Assembly (NCBI GenBank): GCA_018336015.1
Contig: JAGXQZ010000025.1
Span: forward strand, 1-55,372
Reading direction: 5' to 3'
Source of the DNA: Algoriphagus sp.
GTDB taxonomy: Bacteria; Bacteroidota; Bacteroidia; Cytophagales; Cyclobacteriaceae
DNA: 55,372 bases
Below, one piece after another: positions 45,693 to 54,139 of this stretch (position 1 is its first letter; the number at the start of each line of letters is the position of its first letter). Position numbers and translations under genes: made by a program. The notes under the pieces are model-generated. The model did not search any database. It was not told the origin of the DNA and worked only from the letters and a program-made list of their open reading frames with translations.

Positions 45693-46958
45693 TTAATAAT
45701 GGCATTTAGCACACTCCAAGCCACCGATGTCTTTCACTTTCAAAGCATCTTTAGAGGTAGAGTGGAGTTGAACCAACTTGTCATAATAAGCATTGCCTTC
45801 AGTGGCAATTTCAGTCTGTCTGTGGCAATCAATACACCAGCCCATAGTCAATGAACTATGCTGACCAACTACTTCCATTTCTTGGATTGGACCGTGGCAA
45901 GTCTGGCATTCGATACCGCCCACTGCTACGTGCTGCGCATGGTTAAAGTAAGCCAGGTCAGGCAAGTTGTGAACTCTCACCCATTCAATTGGCTGATTGC
46001 TTTCTACTGCATTGTAAATTTTTTGAATTTCTGGAGAAACCCCTTCCTTGCCTCCCACATTCTGGATATGAGTGTGACAGTTCATACAAATATTAGCTGA
46101 AGGAATGTTGGCTGACTTCCCGATCTCAACTCCTGTGTGGCAATACTGACAAGCTATTTCATATTGACCCGCATGTAGGGCATGGGAAAATGCAATTGGC
46201 TGGGCTGGCGCATAACCCTGTTGCACACCTACTGAATATAAGCCATCAATCGCTGTTTTTGCAACCAAAGCAATTACCAATGCGGTTACGACGATGATAA
46301 ATGCATCACTTTTAAAAACCTTGGTGATGTCAGTTTTTTGGGAAACAAACTCCTTGTCTTCCTCAGATAGATCCTGTTTGTTGATGTATTTGGTCAGGAC
46401 AGAAATAATCAATCCTAACACAATCAAAATCAAAAGTAGAACGACAACCAATACCCCGATGATTACCGTCAGATATTCAGTTGGAATACCACCCGCGGCG
46501 GACGCGCCAGCAGCAGCATCACCTCCGGCAGCGGTTGTTGCAGCTGCTGGATCGGCTTTATCTCCGTACTCAATGTAGGCCAATAAGTTATCCAGATCGC
46601 CATCCGCCAAAAATTCATGAGAAGGCATCACTGTGTTATTGTATTCTTTGTAAAGAGCGGCAGCATAAGAATCACCTGAAGCAATTACCGCTTGAGAGTT
46701 TTTGATAAAACTCTTAGCCCAAGCAATAGACTGCCTGTCGGAAATACCTCTCAACGCAGGACCCACACTTTTCTGGTCAAGCTTATGGCATTGTTTACAG
46801 TTTGCATTGAAGACAGTTTTACCTGCCGCAATTGCTTCGTCACTGCTTGCCACAGCTGGATCGACAGCATACGCCGAAACTCCGATCAGCATGAAAAACA
46901 GCACTGCCAGTGTCTGGAAATTCATTCGAATCCCTACTAACGAGCGTTTGGATAACAT
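45693..46958 (-). CDS. actA: Alternative complex III subunit ActA, monoheme plus pentaheme cytochrome c
   Basis: A 421-residue protein with a signal peptide, a monoheme cytochrome domain (CKQCH, C54-H58), an alanine/glycine-rich linker, two membrane helices (about 165-190 and 215-240) and a multiheme domain with CQYCH, CMNCH, CQTCH, CIDCH and CAKCH: six heme c motifs in all. The classical ActA is pentaheme; the N-terminal domain is an additional fusion. It heads the operon and receives electrons from ActB. The ATG at 46958 is chosen; an in-frame ATG 11 codons in (MNFQTLAV) would give a tidier signal peptide. Confidence 0.93.
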   Translation of the reverse strand: MLSKRSLVGIRMNFQTLAVLFFMLIGVSAYAVDPAVASSDEAIAAGKTVFNANCKQCHKLDQKSVGPALRGISDRQSIAWAKSFIKNSQAVIASGDSYAAALYKEYNNTVMPSHEFLADGDLDNLLAYIEYGDKADPAAATTAAGGDAAAGASAAGGIPTEYLTVIIGVLVVVLLLILIVLGLIISVLTKYINKQDLSEEDKEFVSQKTDITKVFKSDAFIIVVTALVIALVAKTAIDGLYSVGVQQGYAPAQPIAFSHALHAGQYEIACQYCHTGVEIGKSANIPSANICMNCHTHIQNVGGKEGVSPEIQKIYNAVESNQPIEWVRVHNLPDLAYFNHAQHVAVGGIECQTCHGPIQEMEVVGQHSSLTMGWCIDCHRQTEIATEGNAYYDKLVQLHSTSKDALKVKDIGGLECAKCHY

Positions 46959-47002
46959 ATTTTAGCTAATTAAATAGTTTATACGGTTCTCATTAACCCC
47001 TG

Positions 47003-47033
47003 CAAAGGTACTATTGGAGGTCAATTTTTCAAA
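47003..47033 (-). promoter_or_regulatory. Promoter of the act-cox operon
   Basis: On the minus strand, TTTG (47030-47033) is followed after exactly 19 nt by TACCTTTG (47003-47010), a full match to the Bacteroidota primary-sigma consensus. The start of actA is 45 bp downstream. It has the same geometry as the tRNA-Cys promoter. The stretch from here to about 47270 shows nothing else recognisable. Confidence 0.75.
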
Positions 47034-47276
47034 CATGAATTCCAAAGAGTCAAAAACAGTGCATTCCCCTTAAAAATTGACCTATTTTGCTGATTTACAA
47101 GCCATTGATAAATAGAATTGAGAGGGTATTTTATTTGGAATAATTATAAATAGTGAAAATTTTCTACTTGATTTCTAGAGTCCTCATTTTCAGTAATACA
47201 ACTCCAAAAAGTATCTTAAATCCATTCTATTAAGTTTTTTTCTAGACTTTGGCCAGCTAAAAACGAAATCAATTTA

Positions 47277-47307
47277 TTTGCTCAAGTAAAGATAATAACT
47301 ACATTTG
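47277..47307 (+). promoter_or_regulatory. Promoter of tRNA-Cys
   Basis: TTTG (47277-47280), a 19-nt spacer and TACATTTG (47300-47307) match the Bacteroidota consensus exactly. The mature tRNA begins 15 nt further on. Confidence 0.8.
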
Positions 47308-47321
47308 CACTCCGATAAAAT

Positions 47322-47395
47322 GGTCGCGTGGCCGAGTGGCTAGGCAGAGGTCTGCAAAACCTTGTACAGCGGTTCGAATCCGCTCGCGACCTCCA
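47322..47395 (+). tRNA. tRNA-Cys (GCA)
   Basis: The acceptor arms GGTCGCG and CGCGACC pair fully; the T arm is GCGG-TTCGAAT-CCGC; the anticodon loop CTGCAAA carries GCA. The discriminator base is T (U in the RNA), as expected for cysteine, and CCA is encoded (47393-47395). The D arm is GCCGAGTGGCTAGGC. A terminator follows immediately, so it is a single-gene transcript. Confidence 0.97.
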
Positions 47396-47396
47396 C

Positions 47397-47426
47397 AAAA
47401 AGCATCCGAAAAACCGGATGCTTTTT
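47397..47426 (+). terminator. Terminator of tRNA-Cys
   Basis: A stem of about 12 bp, AAAAGCATCCG with CGGATGCTTTT, a 6-nt A-rich loop and a following T run, beginning two bases after the CCA end. Confidence 0.92.
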
Positions 47427-47470
47427 TCTTTTTACTGAGCCTTTACACTAATCGGAAAATAATAAGCAAA

Positions 47471-47499
47471 AAAAAACGCCGACTATTAGCCGGCGTTTT
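47471..47499 (-). terminator. Terminator of rpsA
   Basis: AAAACGCCG (47473-47481) pairs with CGGCGTTTT (47491-47499) around a 9-nt loop; on the minus strand a run of T follows. It lies 51 bp past the rpsA stop and faces the tRNA terminator, so the two convergent transcripts are well separated. Confidence 0.88.
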
Positions 47500-47549
47500 C
47501 TATTTATTTTAGAATTAAGTCTTGATTCTATTTTCTTGAATCTAAAGTC

Positions 47550-49319
47550 TTATTTCTTTCCTTCCATCTTTTCTTTAAGCTCTGCTAGAGCATCGATGTC
47601 TCCGAATGTTGACTTTTCAGCTTGAGCAGGCATTTCCACTGCATCTTCTTTTTTCTTTCCTGCTACAGCTGCTTTTTTCGCTGCTTTAGCTTCTTCTTTA
47701 AAAGTTGCCGTGTGAGAGAGTACGATTCTCTTGTCATCTTTAGAGAACTCAGTCACTTTAAAGTCCAAAGATTCACCTACTTCTACTTGAGTACCGTCTT
47801 CTTTTTCAAGGTTTTTAACTGTTGCAAAACCTTCTAGTCCATAAGGAAGCTCAAGTACCGCACCTTTGTCATTTTTAGAGTTGACAGTACACTTGTGAAC
47901 AGAGCCTACAGGGAATACAGTCTCGAACGTATCCCATGGATTCTCTTCCAATTGCTTATGACCCAACGCTAGTCTTCTGTTTTCTACATCAAGTTCAAGA
48001 ACAGCTACATTAAGCTCATCTCCTACTTTTACGAATTCAGAAGGATGCTTGATTTTCTTAGTCCAAGAAAGATCAGATACGTGAACCAAACCGTCGATAC
48101 CTTCTTCCAATTCCAGGAAGAGACCAAAGTTGGTCAAGTTTCTTACCACTCCTTTGTGCTTAGAACCTACAGCATACTTGGTAGACATGTCGCCTTTTGT
48201 CCAAGGATCTTCTGTAAGCTGCTTGATGCCCAAAGACATTTTTCTATCATCCTTATCCAACGTCAATACTACTGCTTCGATTTCGTCTCCTACTTTCACG
48301 AAATCAGCCGGATTTCTCAAGTGCTGAGACCAGCTCATTTCAGAAACGTGGATCAATCCTTCTACACCTGGAGCCAGTTCCAAGAATGCACCGTAGTCTG
48401 CTACGTTTACAATCTTACCTTGTACTCTAGATCCAACCTCCAGGCTAGCAGCCAATGAATCCCAAGGATGAGAAGTCAACTGCTTCATGCCCAATGAAAT
48501 TCTTCTCTTATCATCATCAAAGTCAAGAACCACAACTTGAACTTTCTGATCAAGCTGCAATAGTTCTTCTGGATGGTTGATACGACCCCAAGAGATGTCT
48601 GTGATGTGAAGTAGACCATCTACACCACCCAAATCGATGAATACACCGAAGTTGGTCATGTTCTTGATCACACCTTCCAATACCTGGCCTTTCTCTAGGT
48701 TGTTGAGGATTTCTGCCTTTTGTTTTTCGAGGTCTTTTTCGATCAGGACCTTATGAGAAACTACTACGTTATCGTTAGTGTGGTTGATTTTCACCACTTT
48801 CACTTCCATCTTCTTACCTACATAGATGTCAAAATCTCTGATAGGTTTTACATCGATTTGTGAGCCTGGCAAGAAGGCTTCTACCCCGTAGATATCTACG
48901 ATCAAGCCACCTTTGGTTCTTCTCTTTACAAGACCTTCGATCACGCTGTCGTTTTCCAACGCGCTCTCGATGTCCTGCCAAGCACGAACGATTTTTGCTT
49001 TCTTACGGGAAAGGATCAACTGACCCAAGGCATTTTCCTGCTCTTCGATGAAAACCTCAACTTCGTCACCCGGCTTAATTCCGGCAACGTCACGAAATTC
49101 AGAAAGAGGTACAAGACCGTCAGACTTAAATCCGATGTTGATGATTACATCCTTGTCGTTTACTCCTACTACTACACCTTTGATCACTTCTTTTTCAGTG
49201 ATCTCATTTAGCGTACCGGCATACATCGCTTCCATCTGAGCTCTTTGCTCTTTGGAGTAGCCATCACCGAAACCCTTGGTGCTGAAATTGTCCCAATTAA
49301 ATTCTTTTGAACTAGACAT
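47550..49319 (-). CDS. rpsA: 30S ribosomal protein S1
   Basis: A 589-residue RNA-binding protein that brings mRNA to the ribosome. Six S1 repeats are visible from about residue 40 to 535; clear repeat ends are NFGVFIDLGGVDGLLHITDISWG, YGAFLELAPGVEGLIHVSEMSW and NFGLFLELEEGIDGLVHVSDLSW. The C-terminus is lysine- and alanine-rich. In Bacteroidota S1 works on mRNAs that mostly lack Shine-Dalgarno sites, so its level is likely tightly controlled; the 312-bp region upstream has structures that may serve this (see entries at 49432 and 49553). Confidence 0.97.
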   Translation of the reverse strand: MSSSKEFNWDNFSTKGFGDGYSKEQRAQMEAMYAGTLNEITEKEVIKGVVVGVNDKDVIINIGFKSDGLVPLSEFRDVAGIKPGDEVEVFIEEQENALGQLILSRKKAKIVRAWQDIESALENDSVIEGLVKRRTKGGLIVDIYGVEAFLPGSQIDVKPIRDFDIYVGKKMEVKVVKINHTNDNVVVSHKVLIEKDLEKQKAEILNNLEKGQVLEGVIKNMTNFGVFIDLGGVDGLLHITDISWGRINHPEELLQLDQKVQVVVLDFDDDKRRISLGMKQLTSHPWDSLAASLEVGSRVQGKIVNVADYGAFLELAPGVEGLIHVSEMSWSQHLRNPADFVKVGDEIEAVVLTLDKDDRKMSLGIKQLTEDPWTKGDMSTKYAVGSKHKGVVRNLTNFGLFLELEEGIDGLVHVSDLSWTKKIKHPSEFVKVGDELNVAVLELDVENRRLALGHKQLEENPWDTFETVFPVGSVHKCTVNSKNDKGAVLELPYGLEGFATVKNLEKEDGTQVEVGESLDFKVTEFSKDDKRIVLSHTATFKEEAKAAKKAAVAGKKKEDAVEMPAQAEKSTFGDIDALAELKEKMEGKK

Positions 49320-49431
49320 AAATAAAACTGACTCTGAAAACCAACAAACCTAGAGTCATGAGTCTGCTGTTTTTTTGGTTAGAAATCAGCGCTTTGCAAT
49401 CACAAAACACCCCGCTCACCCGAACGGACTG

Positions 49432-49439
49432 CAAAGGTA
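49432..49439 (-). promoter_or_regulatory. Candidate -7 element for rpsA
   Basis: The minus strand reads TACCTTTG, the exact Bacteroidota -7 consensus, 112 bp upstream of the rpsA start. The matching upstream TTTG is poor at 19 nt (TTG appears at 11 nt). It would give a leader of about 105 nt containing a run of A and no strong hairpin that I can see. Confidence 0.5.
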
Positions 49440-49544
49440 TTGATTTTCTTCAATTTGGATAAAGTGAAAAGAAAAAAACCTACAGTAAAACAGGAGATGA
49501 TTTATCCTGATTTATTTTGTGGAGTATGCTCGAAAATTTTGCCA

Positions 49545-49605
49545 AAAAGAAAAGGCCCCGAATCGCTTCGAGGCCTGCAAGCAAAGAGTTAAAGGATAAT
49601 TTTCG
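49545..49605 (-). ncRNA. Candidate short RNA or attenuated rpsA leader
   Basis: A minus-strand promoter at 49610-49639 would start transcription near 49604. About 30 nt later comes a strong hairpin, AGGCC-T-CGAA, a GCGA loop of the GNRA kind, TTCG-G-GGCCT (49553-49576), followed by TTTCTTTTT. The product would be about 55-60 nt with no start codon. It could be a stand-alone small RNA, or a premature transcript of rpsA whose gene lies 225 bp downstream on the same strand. The third possibility is that the hairpin ends a long antisense transcript from the 50338-51000 gene. Confidence 0.4.
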
Positions 49606-49609
49606 AACC

Positions 49610-49639
49610 CAAATCTAACTCAATTTCAATTATGGTCAA
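49610..49639 (-). promoter_or_regulatory. Minus-strand promoter inside the rpsA/acyltransferase gap
   Basis: TTG (49637-49639), a 19-nt spacer and TAGATTTG (49610-49617) on the minus strand match the Bacteroidota consensus with the same spacing as the two clear promoters at 47 kb. It overlaps the start codon of the divergent acyltransferase gene, so the two directions may exclude each other. Confidence 0.5.
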
Positions 49640-50360
49640 GCTCATCCAGTGGATTTATACAGCCTATTCAGCTCTGATTTTTGCTGCTTTAATGATCATT
49701 TTAGGCTTGTTTATAGTAATCCCGCTTTTGATTTCGAACCATGGAGACAAGGTCTCCTTCGTCTTCATCCGTATTTGGGCTAAAACTTGGGCTTTTCTTT
49801 CTGGAATACGGTTTGAAGTCCAAGGTCAGGAATGGATCAAAAAAAACTCCCCATATATTTTCATATTTAATCATAGGTCTTTCATAGATGCTCCCATTCT
49901 ACCCATCGCTATTCCTCAGGAATTGAGGGCTTTGGGCAAAAAAGAGATTTCCAAAATCCCGATCTTCAGTTGGGTAGTCGGGCGACTAGCCGTGTGGGTA
50001 GATCGATCATCGATCGAATCCAGGAAAGCCAGTTTGGAAAAAATGATCAAGATTGCAAGAGGAGGATTTTCAGTAGTAGTTGCTCCAGAAGGTACCCGAA
50101 ACGATACCTCTGAAACTTTACTTCCATTTCAAAAAGGCGCCTTTAGGTTATCCGTTGAGACAAAAATCCCCATTTTGCCTATGGCGATCATCGGTGCTGA
50201 CCAAATCATGAGGCGAGGTTCTATCCTTTTAAGCCCAGGAAAAGTCAGAATATATTTTTCAGAACCTTTGGCTCCCCCTACCCCATCAGACACAGCAGTA
50301 GATGAATTTACTACCAAATGCAAAAACCGATTAGAGGCTATGGTTCTAGCTCACGAGTAG
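49632..50360 (+). CDS. 1-acyl-sn-glycerol-3-phosphate acyltransferase (PlsC-like)
   Basis: A 242-residue membrane-bound acyltransferase of phospholipid synthesis. The N-terminal helix is about residues 8-33. The catalytic motif is NHRSFIDAP (HX4D) and the glycerol-phosphate motif is APEGTRND. The family includes lysophosphatidate and ornithine-lipid acyltransferases, so the exact acceptor is not certain. Its 3' end overlaps the convergent membrane protein gene by 23 bp. Confidence 0.92.
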   Translation: MVKLIQWIYTAYSALIFAALMIILGLFIVIPLLISNHGDKVSFVFIRIWAKTWAFLSGIRFEVQGQEWIKKNSPYIFIFNHRSFIDAPILPIAIPQELRALGKKEISKIPIFSWVVGRLAVWVDRSSIESRKASLEKMIKIARGGFSVVVAPEGTRNDTSETLLPFQKGAFRLSVETKIPILPMAIIGADQIMRRGSILLSPGKVRIYFSEPLAPPTPSDTAVDEFTTKCKNRLEAMVLAHE

Positions 50361-51000
50361 TGCTTGGCTCTTCTTCTGAAAAAACCTCCCGAGTTAGGTC
50401 TTCAAATATCACGTAAAGCACCAAGAAAGTCATAGGAAACGTGATCAAAAGCCCGACCCCAAATAATACTAATCCTACAAGGTTGATGGCTATTAAAATG
50501 ATCATAAGTGCGAAAAACTGCCACCAATTCCGAGTGATCAACTTTCGGCTCCACTCCATAGCAGACCAAACGTCCACTCCTCCAAAAATCCCCATCAACA
50601 GCGAAAACAGATAACCTACTGCCAGGTAAATACCGGGTATCACCAGGGCAAACAAGCCCAAAGCCACCAGCACCTGACCTAGCAAGGAAATCACCACCAA
50701 GGTCAGCCAAAATCGGAACCCACCGAAAAAGTCAGGATAGATAACTGTCTCCCCTCTGCTTATCTTATTGGCAACCAAAAAGAACCCCGAATACAAAGGC
50801 GGAGCCAATAATGCACTGTACAAAATCATGTACTTCTGAAAATAAATCACCGTCAATCCCTGAATTGAAAGGATAAACATCATGTACAGCACATGAAGCA
50901 AAGCCTGGGATTTAAACAATTCCCAGGCCTTGACAAATGAACCTTTGATATCAAAATCTACCGGAACCGTCATCAAACGGTGAAGCCGCTCTGAATTCAT
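50338..51000 (-). CDS. Polytopic membrane protein, DUF975/DUF4013-like
   Basis: A 220-residue protein with about six hydrophobic helices (35-60, 65-80, 95-140 as two, 155-195 as two) and a charged C-terminus rich in glutamate. The segment ALVIPGIYLAVGYLFSLLMGIFGG and the pattern WSRKLITRNWWQ recall membrane domains of DUF975-type and glycerophosphodiesterase-associated proteins. Function unknown. It begins 2 bp after the cystathionine beta-synthase stop, so they may be one transcript. Confidence 0.75.
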   Translation of the reverse strand: MNSERLHRLMTVPVDFDIKGSFVKAWELFKSQALLHVLYMMFILSIQGLTVIYFQKYMILYSALLAPPLYSGFFLVANKISRGETVIYPDFFGGFRFWLTLVVISLLGQVLVALGLFALVIPGIYLAVGYLFSLLMGIFGGVDVWSAMEWSRKLITRNWWQFFALMIILIAINLVGLVLFGVGLLITFPMTFLVLYVIFEDLTREVFSEEEPSTTRELEP

Positions 51001-51002
51001 AT

Positions 51003-52370
51003 TTATTTGGTGAATGCTTCCAAAATATCATGCTTGGTGATGATATGGATATTATCCAAAGTATCACGAACAAGCACCGCCTTTTCCTTTTCTACCATAG
51101 AAGAAAGCACATCGAGCGTAGAGTCTAAAGCCACGAATTTCATCGAAGGCTCCATCACTTCGGATACCGCTGCATCTTTCAGCTGGGGATTGTCTATAAT
51201 TTTGGAAAGCAACTTATTGTCTGTCAAACTTCCCACTACCTCATCACCATCCAATACTGGAATTTGGGAAATACTTTTTCCATTCATCACTGCAATAGCT
51301 TCCTTGACCGAATCTGACTTTTTCACAGACACTAATTGATAGCTTCCACTTCGTTGGGCAATTATATCACGGGCTGTAGAAAAGGTTTTATCCTCCAGAA
51401 AACCATGATTTCTCATCCATTCATCATTGTAGACTTTGCCGAGGTAGCGAGTGCCGTGATCCGGCAGTATAATAACCATCACATCTCCTTCTTTGAGGTG
51501 ATCCTTGGCCCATTCTAATGCACCGTGAACGGCCGATCCGCAAGACCAGCCTACAAAAAGACCTTCTTCTCGAGCCAACCGACGCGTCATCACTGCCGCG
51601 TCTTTATCGGTCACCTTGATAAAGTGATCAATCAAGCTGAAATCGACGTTTTTTGGTAGGATATCCTCTCCGATTCCCTCCGTGAGGTAAGGGTAGATTT
51701 CCTTTTCATCGAAGATTCCGGTTTCCTTGTATTTCTTGAAAACTGATCCATACGTATCTATTCCGACGGTGACCAAGTCTGGATTTTGCTCTTTTAAATA
51801 TTTGGCAGTTCCGCACATGGAACCTCCTGTACCCACACCGGCCGCATAATGACTGATTCTACCCTCCGTGTCTTTCCAGATTTCTGGACCTGTGGTCTCA
51901 TAATGTGCCGCAGCATTGGAAAGATTATCATACTGGTTCGGATAAAAAGAATTTGGAATATCGCGGTTCAACTTTCTGGCAACTGAATAATAGGATCTTG
52001 GATCTTCTGGAGTCACGTTGGTTGGGCAGACTACCACCTCAGCTCCTACTGCTCTGAGTATGTCAATTTTCTCTTTGGATTGCTTATCGGCCATAGTAAA
52101 AATACACTTGTAGCCTTTGGCTACTGCAGCCAATGCCAAGCCCATCCCTGTATTTCCGGAGGTACCTTCGATAATGGTTCCCCCAGGCTTCAAGATTCCT
52201 GCTTTTTCGGCATCTTCCACCATTTTGATAGCCATCCGATCTTTCATCGAATTGCCCGGATTGAAGTATTCTACTTTGACCAACACCTCTCCTTTGATTC
52301 CCTTGGAAAGTCTGTTGAGGCGGATCATCGGCGTGTTGCCAATGGTATCGATGATGGAGTTATAGATCAT
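51003..52370 (-). CDS. Cystathionine beta-synthase with CBS-domain pair
   Basis: A 455-residue PLP enzyme. K43 in NPGNSMKDR carries the cofactor, GTSGNTGMG holds the phosphate and the substrate loop, and VGTGGSMCG follows. Residues about 335-455 form two CBS domains, which sense adenosyl ligands in related enzymes. It condenses serine (or O-acetylserine) with homocysteine (or sulfide); the CBS pair and length favour cystathionine beta-synthase over plain cysteine synthase. The start MIYNSIIDTIGNTPMIRL is the standard N-terminus. Confidence 0.9.
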   Translation of the reverse strand: MIYNSIIDTIGNTPMIRLNRLSKGIKGEVLVKVEYFNPGNSMKDRMAIKMVEDAEKAGILKPGGTIIEGTSGNTGMGLALAAVAKGYKCIFTMADKQSKEKIDILRAVGAEVVVCPTNVTPEDPRSYYSVARKLNRDIPNSFYPNQYDNLSNAAAHYETTGPEIWKDTEGRISHYAAGVGTGGSMCGTAKYLKEQNPDLVTVGIDTYGSVFKKYKETGIFDEKEIYPYLTEGIGEDILPKNVDFSLIDHFIKVTDKDAAVMTRRLAREEGLFVGWSCGSAVHGALEWAKDHLKEGDVMVIILPDHGTRYLGKVYNDEWMRNHGFLEDKTFSTARDIIAQRSGSYQLVSVKKSDSVKEAIAVMNGKSISQIPVLDGDEVVGSLTDNKLLSKIIDNPQLKDAAVSEVMEPSMKFVALDSTLDVLSSMVEKEKAVLVRDTLDNIHIITKHDILEAFTK

Positions 52371-52391
52371 GGTTCAGTTATATTTGGTTTT

Positions 52392-52429
52392 CAAAAATAC
52401 AGGAAAATTTCAGGCCTTCATGAAGACCT
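52392..52429 (-). promoter_or_regulatory. Promoter and near-palindrome upstream of cystathionine beta-synthase
   Basis: The minus strand carries TATTTTTG (52392-52399), an exact TAnnTTTG, 22 bp from the start codon. In the place of the expected upstream element lies AGGCCTTCATGAAGACCT (52412-52429), an 18-bp palindrome with one mismatched pair. The arrangement suggests a repressor or activator site. The rest of the gap to 52513 shows nothing else. Confidence 0.45.
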
Positions 52430-52513
52430 TTGGTGATAGCCCGCTAATCAAACTGACAATTTTTAGGATGGGAAAAGAAATTAACGCACAATTCATCCAG
52501 TTTGAACATGGAT

Positions 52514-54139
52514 TCAAATCTCTTTGAACTCCAATCGCTTCAAAATATCCAAGGTGACGTGAACCAAAATTGAGGCTACCAAACCCAAGCCAATTACCAT
52601 GGTTAACAGCCCATAGATAAACTGGTCAGTCACTGCCAAAACGATGACTCCCAAAATAAATGAAGGAATCAATCCGAAAATAAATATTCCCCCAATCATC
52701 AGGGGCTTGATCAAAATCCGATCCCATCCTTCGTCAAGACCTACCTGAGGAATCAAATTGACCGCCAATCCTACCAGATACGCAAAAATCATCCCTAAGG
52801 GAAAAATCACGATCAGCCCTACATGGATCCCTGCCAAAAAAACCGCCGGAATTATCAGCAAAAGGGAGAAAATCACGGTCTGAAGCAAATCCAACTTGAT
52901 CATATTCCAAAACTTGGATGACCAACTCGCCGGGACCAGGATAAACCAGGGCTTTTTAAGGTCACCTATACTCGCCCGACCAATACCTGCCAGGAAATAA
53001 AAGCCGATCATAAAGCACAGATAGAAATACACCACCTTGTGGGAAAACCAGTCAAAATTTGACAATCCGGCAAAAACAATCCCCAACAAAGCCATACCCA
53101 ATGTGTACACCCCAATCAAGGGGTGAAAGTCCTGTCTGCTGCTATGGACATAATTACGCCAATAAAATGCTTTGGCTCCCATTCCAAATTCGGGAAGTGC
53201 CAGCTGCTTTTTGGCATTGAGACTGTACGTGTCTTCAGTTACATCCCGCTTGCCTAAGGCTTTTTCAAGCTTTTCCTCATTGGACTTAGTGGATTCCAGC
53301 ACGTCTTCATAATAGTATCCCGCATATCGGATGACCAGCTTGACTACTGAAAAATAGGACAAAGCATAAAGGAAAAGGAAACTGGAAGACAAAATCAAAT
53401 TCTGATTGACAAAATACCCCATCATGCCCCGACTCCATCCGACAACAGGAAATAGATCAAACCATGGAGAAGCAATCCAGCTGAACATGCCTTGCCAAAA
53501 CTCCTCCGCCATCAAACCCGGAATCAAAATCATGGCTACCAACAGCACTCCCAGTCCGATTACTCCTCCTCGGATGTATTGGATGATTCCAAACTTCGTA
53601 TGCAGGGTGTAGATCAAAAACCTAAGTGGAAAGATCATAAAGAAGAACAGAGCAAACCCCAAAACAAGAAACACTATACCTAATGCTCCCAGCTCAAAGT
53701 CCCTCGCCATTTGCCCACCGCTATAGGCCAGAAAAAACAAAGAACCACCCAATGCGGGCAAGATCGATCGGGCCATGTAGTAGATCAATAGGTTTTCTGG
53801 CTTCACTGGGGCAGTAAACAACAAATTCACATCCGCCATTTTAAAGAAGGTGACGTTGTTTTTCGTGGCTCGATAGAGTTGGAAAATCAAAAATGCCAAA
53901 GCAAGCAAAGTCGCCCCCCCGATCACATTCTGCAAAGCAAAATCCACCTCACCAGCTGCATCCATATTGAGTTCGTCAGTGGAGACCTTGCTGCCGGAAA
54001 ATCTACGGGTGTACATAAACAAGAAATACCCGATCATCACTGCATATGGAACCAGTCTAGCAGGATTTCTGAAAATCAACAGGATGTTATTCTTGAGGAT
54101 GAGCAGATCTTTCCTCAGAAGTAGGCGAACTTCATTCAT
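52514..54139 (-). CDS. ABC-2-type exporter permease (DUF5687 family)
   Basis: A 541-residue membrane protein with about 12 helices and a long cytosolic loop near residues 285-330. I recognise the N-terminal FRNPARLVPYAVMIGYFLFMY and the overall layout as DUF5687, the permease partner of an ABC ATPase in Bacteroidota. The substrate is unknown. Its ATG overlaps the end of the ATPase gene by 8 bp, so the two are co-translated. Confidence 0.88.
   Translation of the reverse strand: MNEVRLLLRKDLLILKNNILLIFRNPARLVPYAVMIGYFLFMYTRRFSGSKVSTDELNMDAAGEVDFALQNVIGGATLLALAFLIFQLYRATKNNVTFFKMADVNLLFTAPVKPENLLIYYMARSILPALGGSLFFLAYSGGQMARDFELGALGIVFLVLGFALFFFMIFPLRFLIYTLHTKFGIIQYIRGGVIGLGVLLVAMILIPGLMAEEFWQGMFSWIASPWFDLFPVVGWSRGMMGYFVNQNLILSSSFLFLYALSYFSVVKLVIRYAGYYYEDVLESTKSNEEKLEKALGKRDVTEDTYSLNAKKQLALPEFGMGAKAFYWRNYVHSSRQDFHPLIGVYTLGMALLGIVFAGLSNFDWFSHKVVYFYLCFMIGFYFLAGIGRASIGDLKKPWFILVPASWSSKFWNMIKLDLLQTVIFSLLLIIPAVFLAGIHVGLIVIFPLGMIFAYLVGLAVNLIPQVGLDEGWDRILIKPLMIGGIFIFGLIPSFILGVIVLAVTDQFIYGLLTMVIGLGLVASILVHVTLDILKRLEFKEI

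Noticed and set aside
52412..52429. Terminator at the palindrome before cystathionine beta-synthase
   Set aside because: No loop of sensible size and no T run; the symmetry suits a protein site instead.
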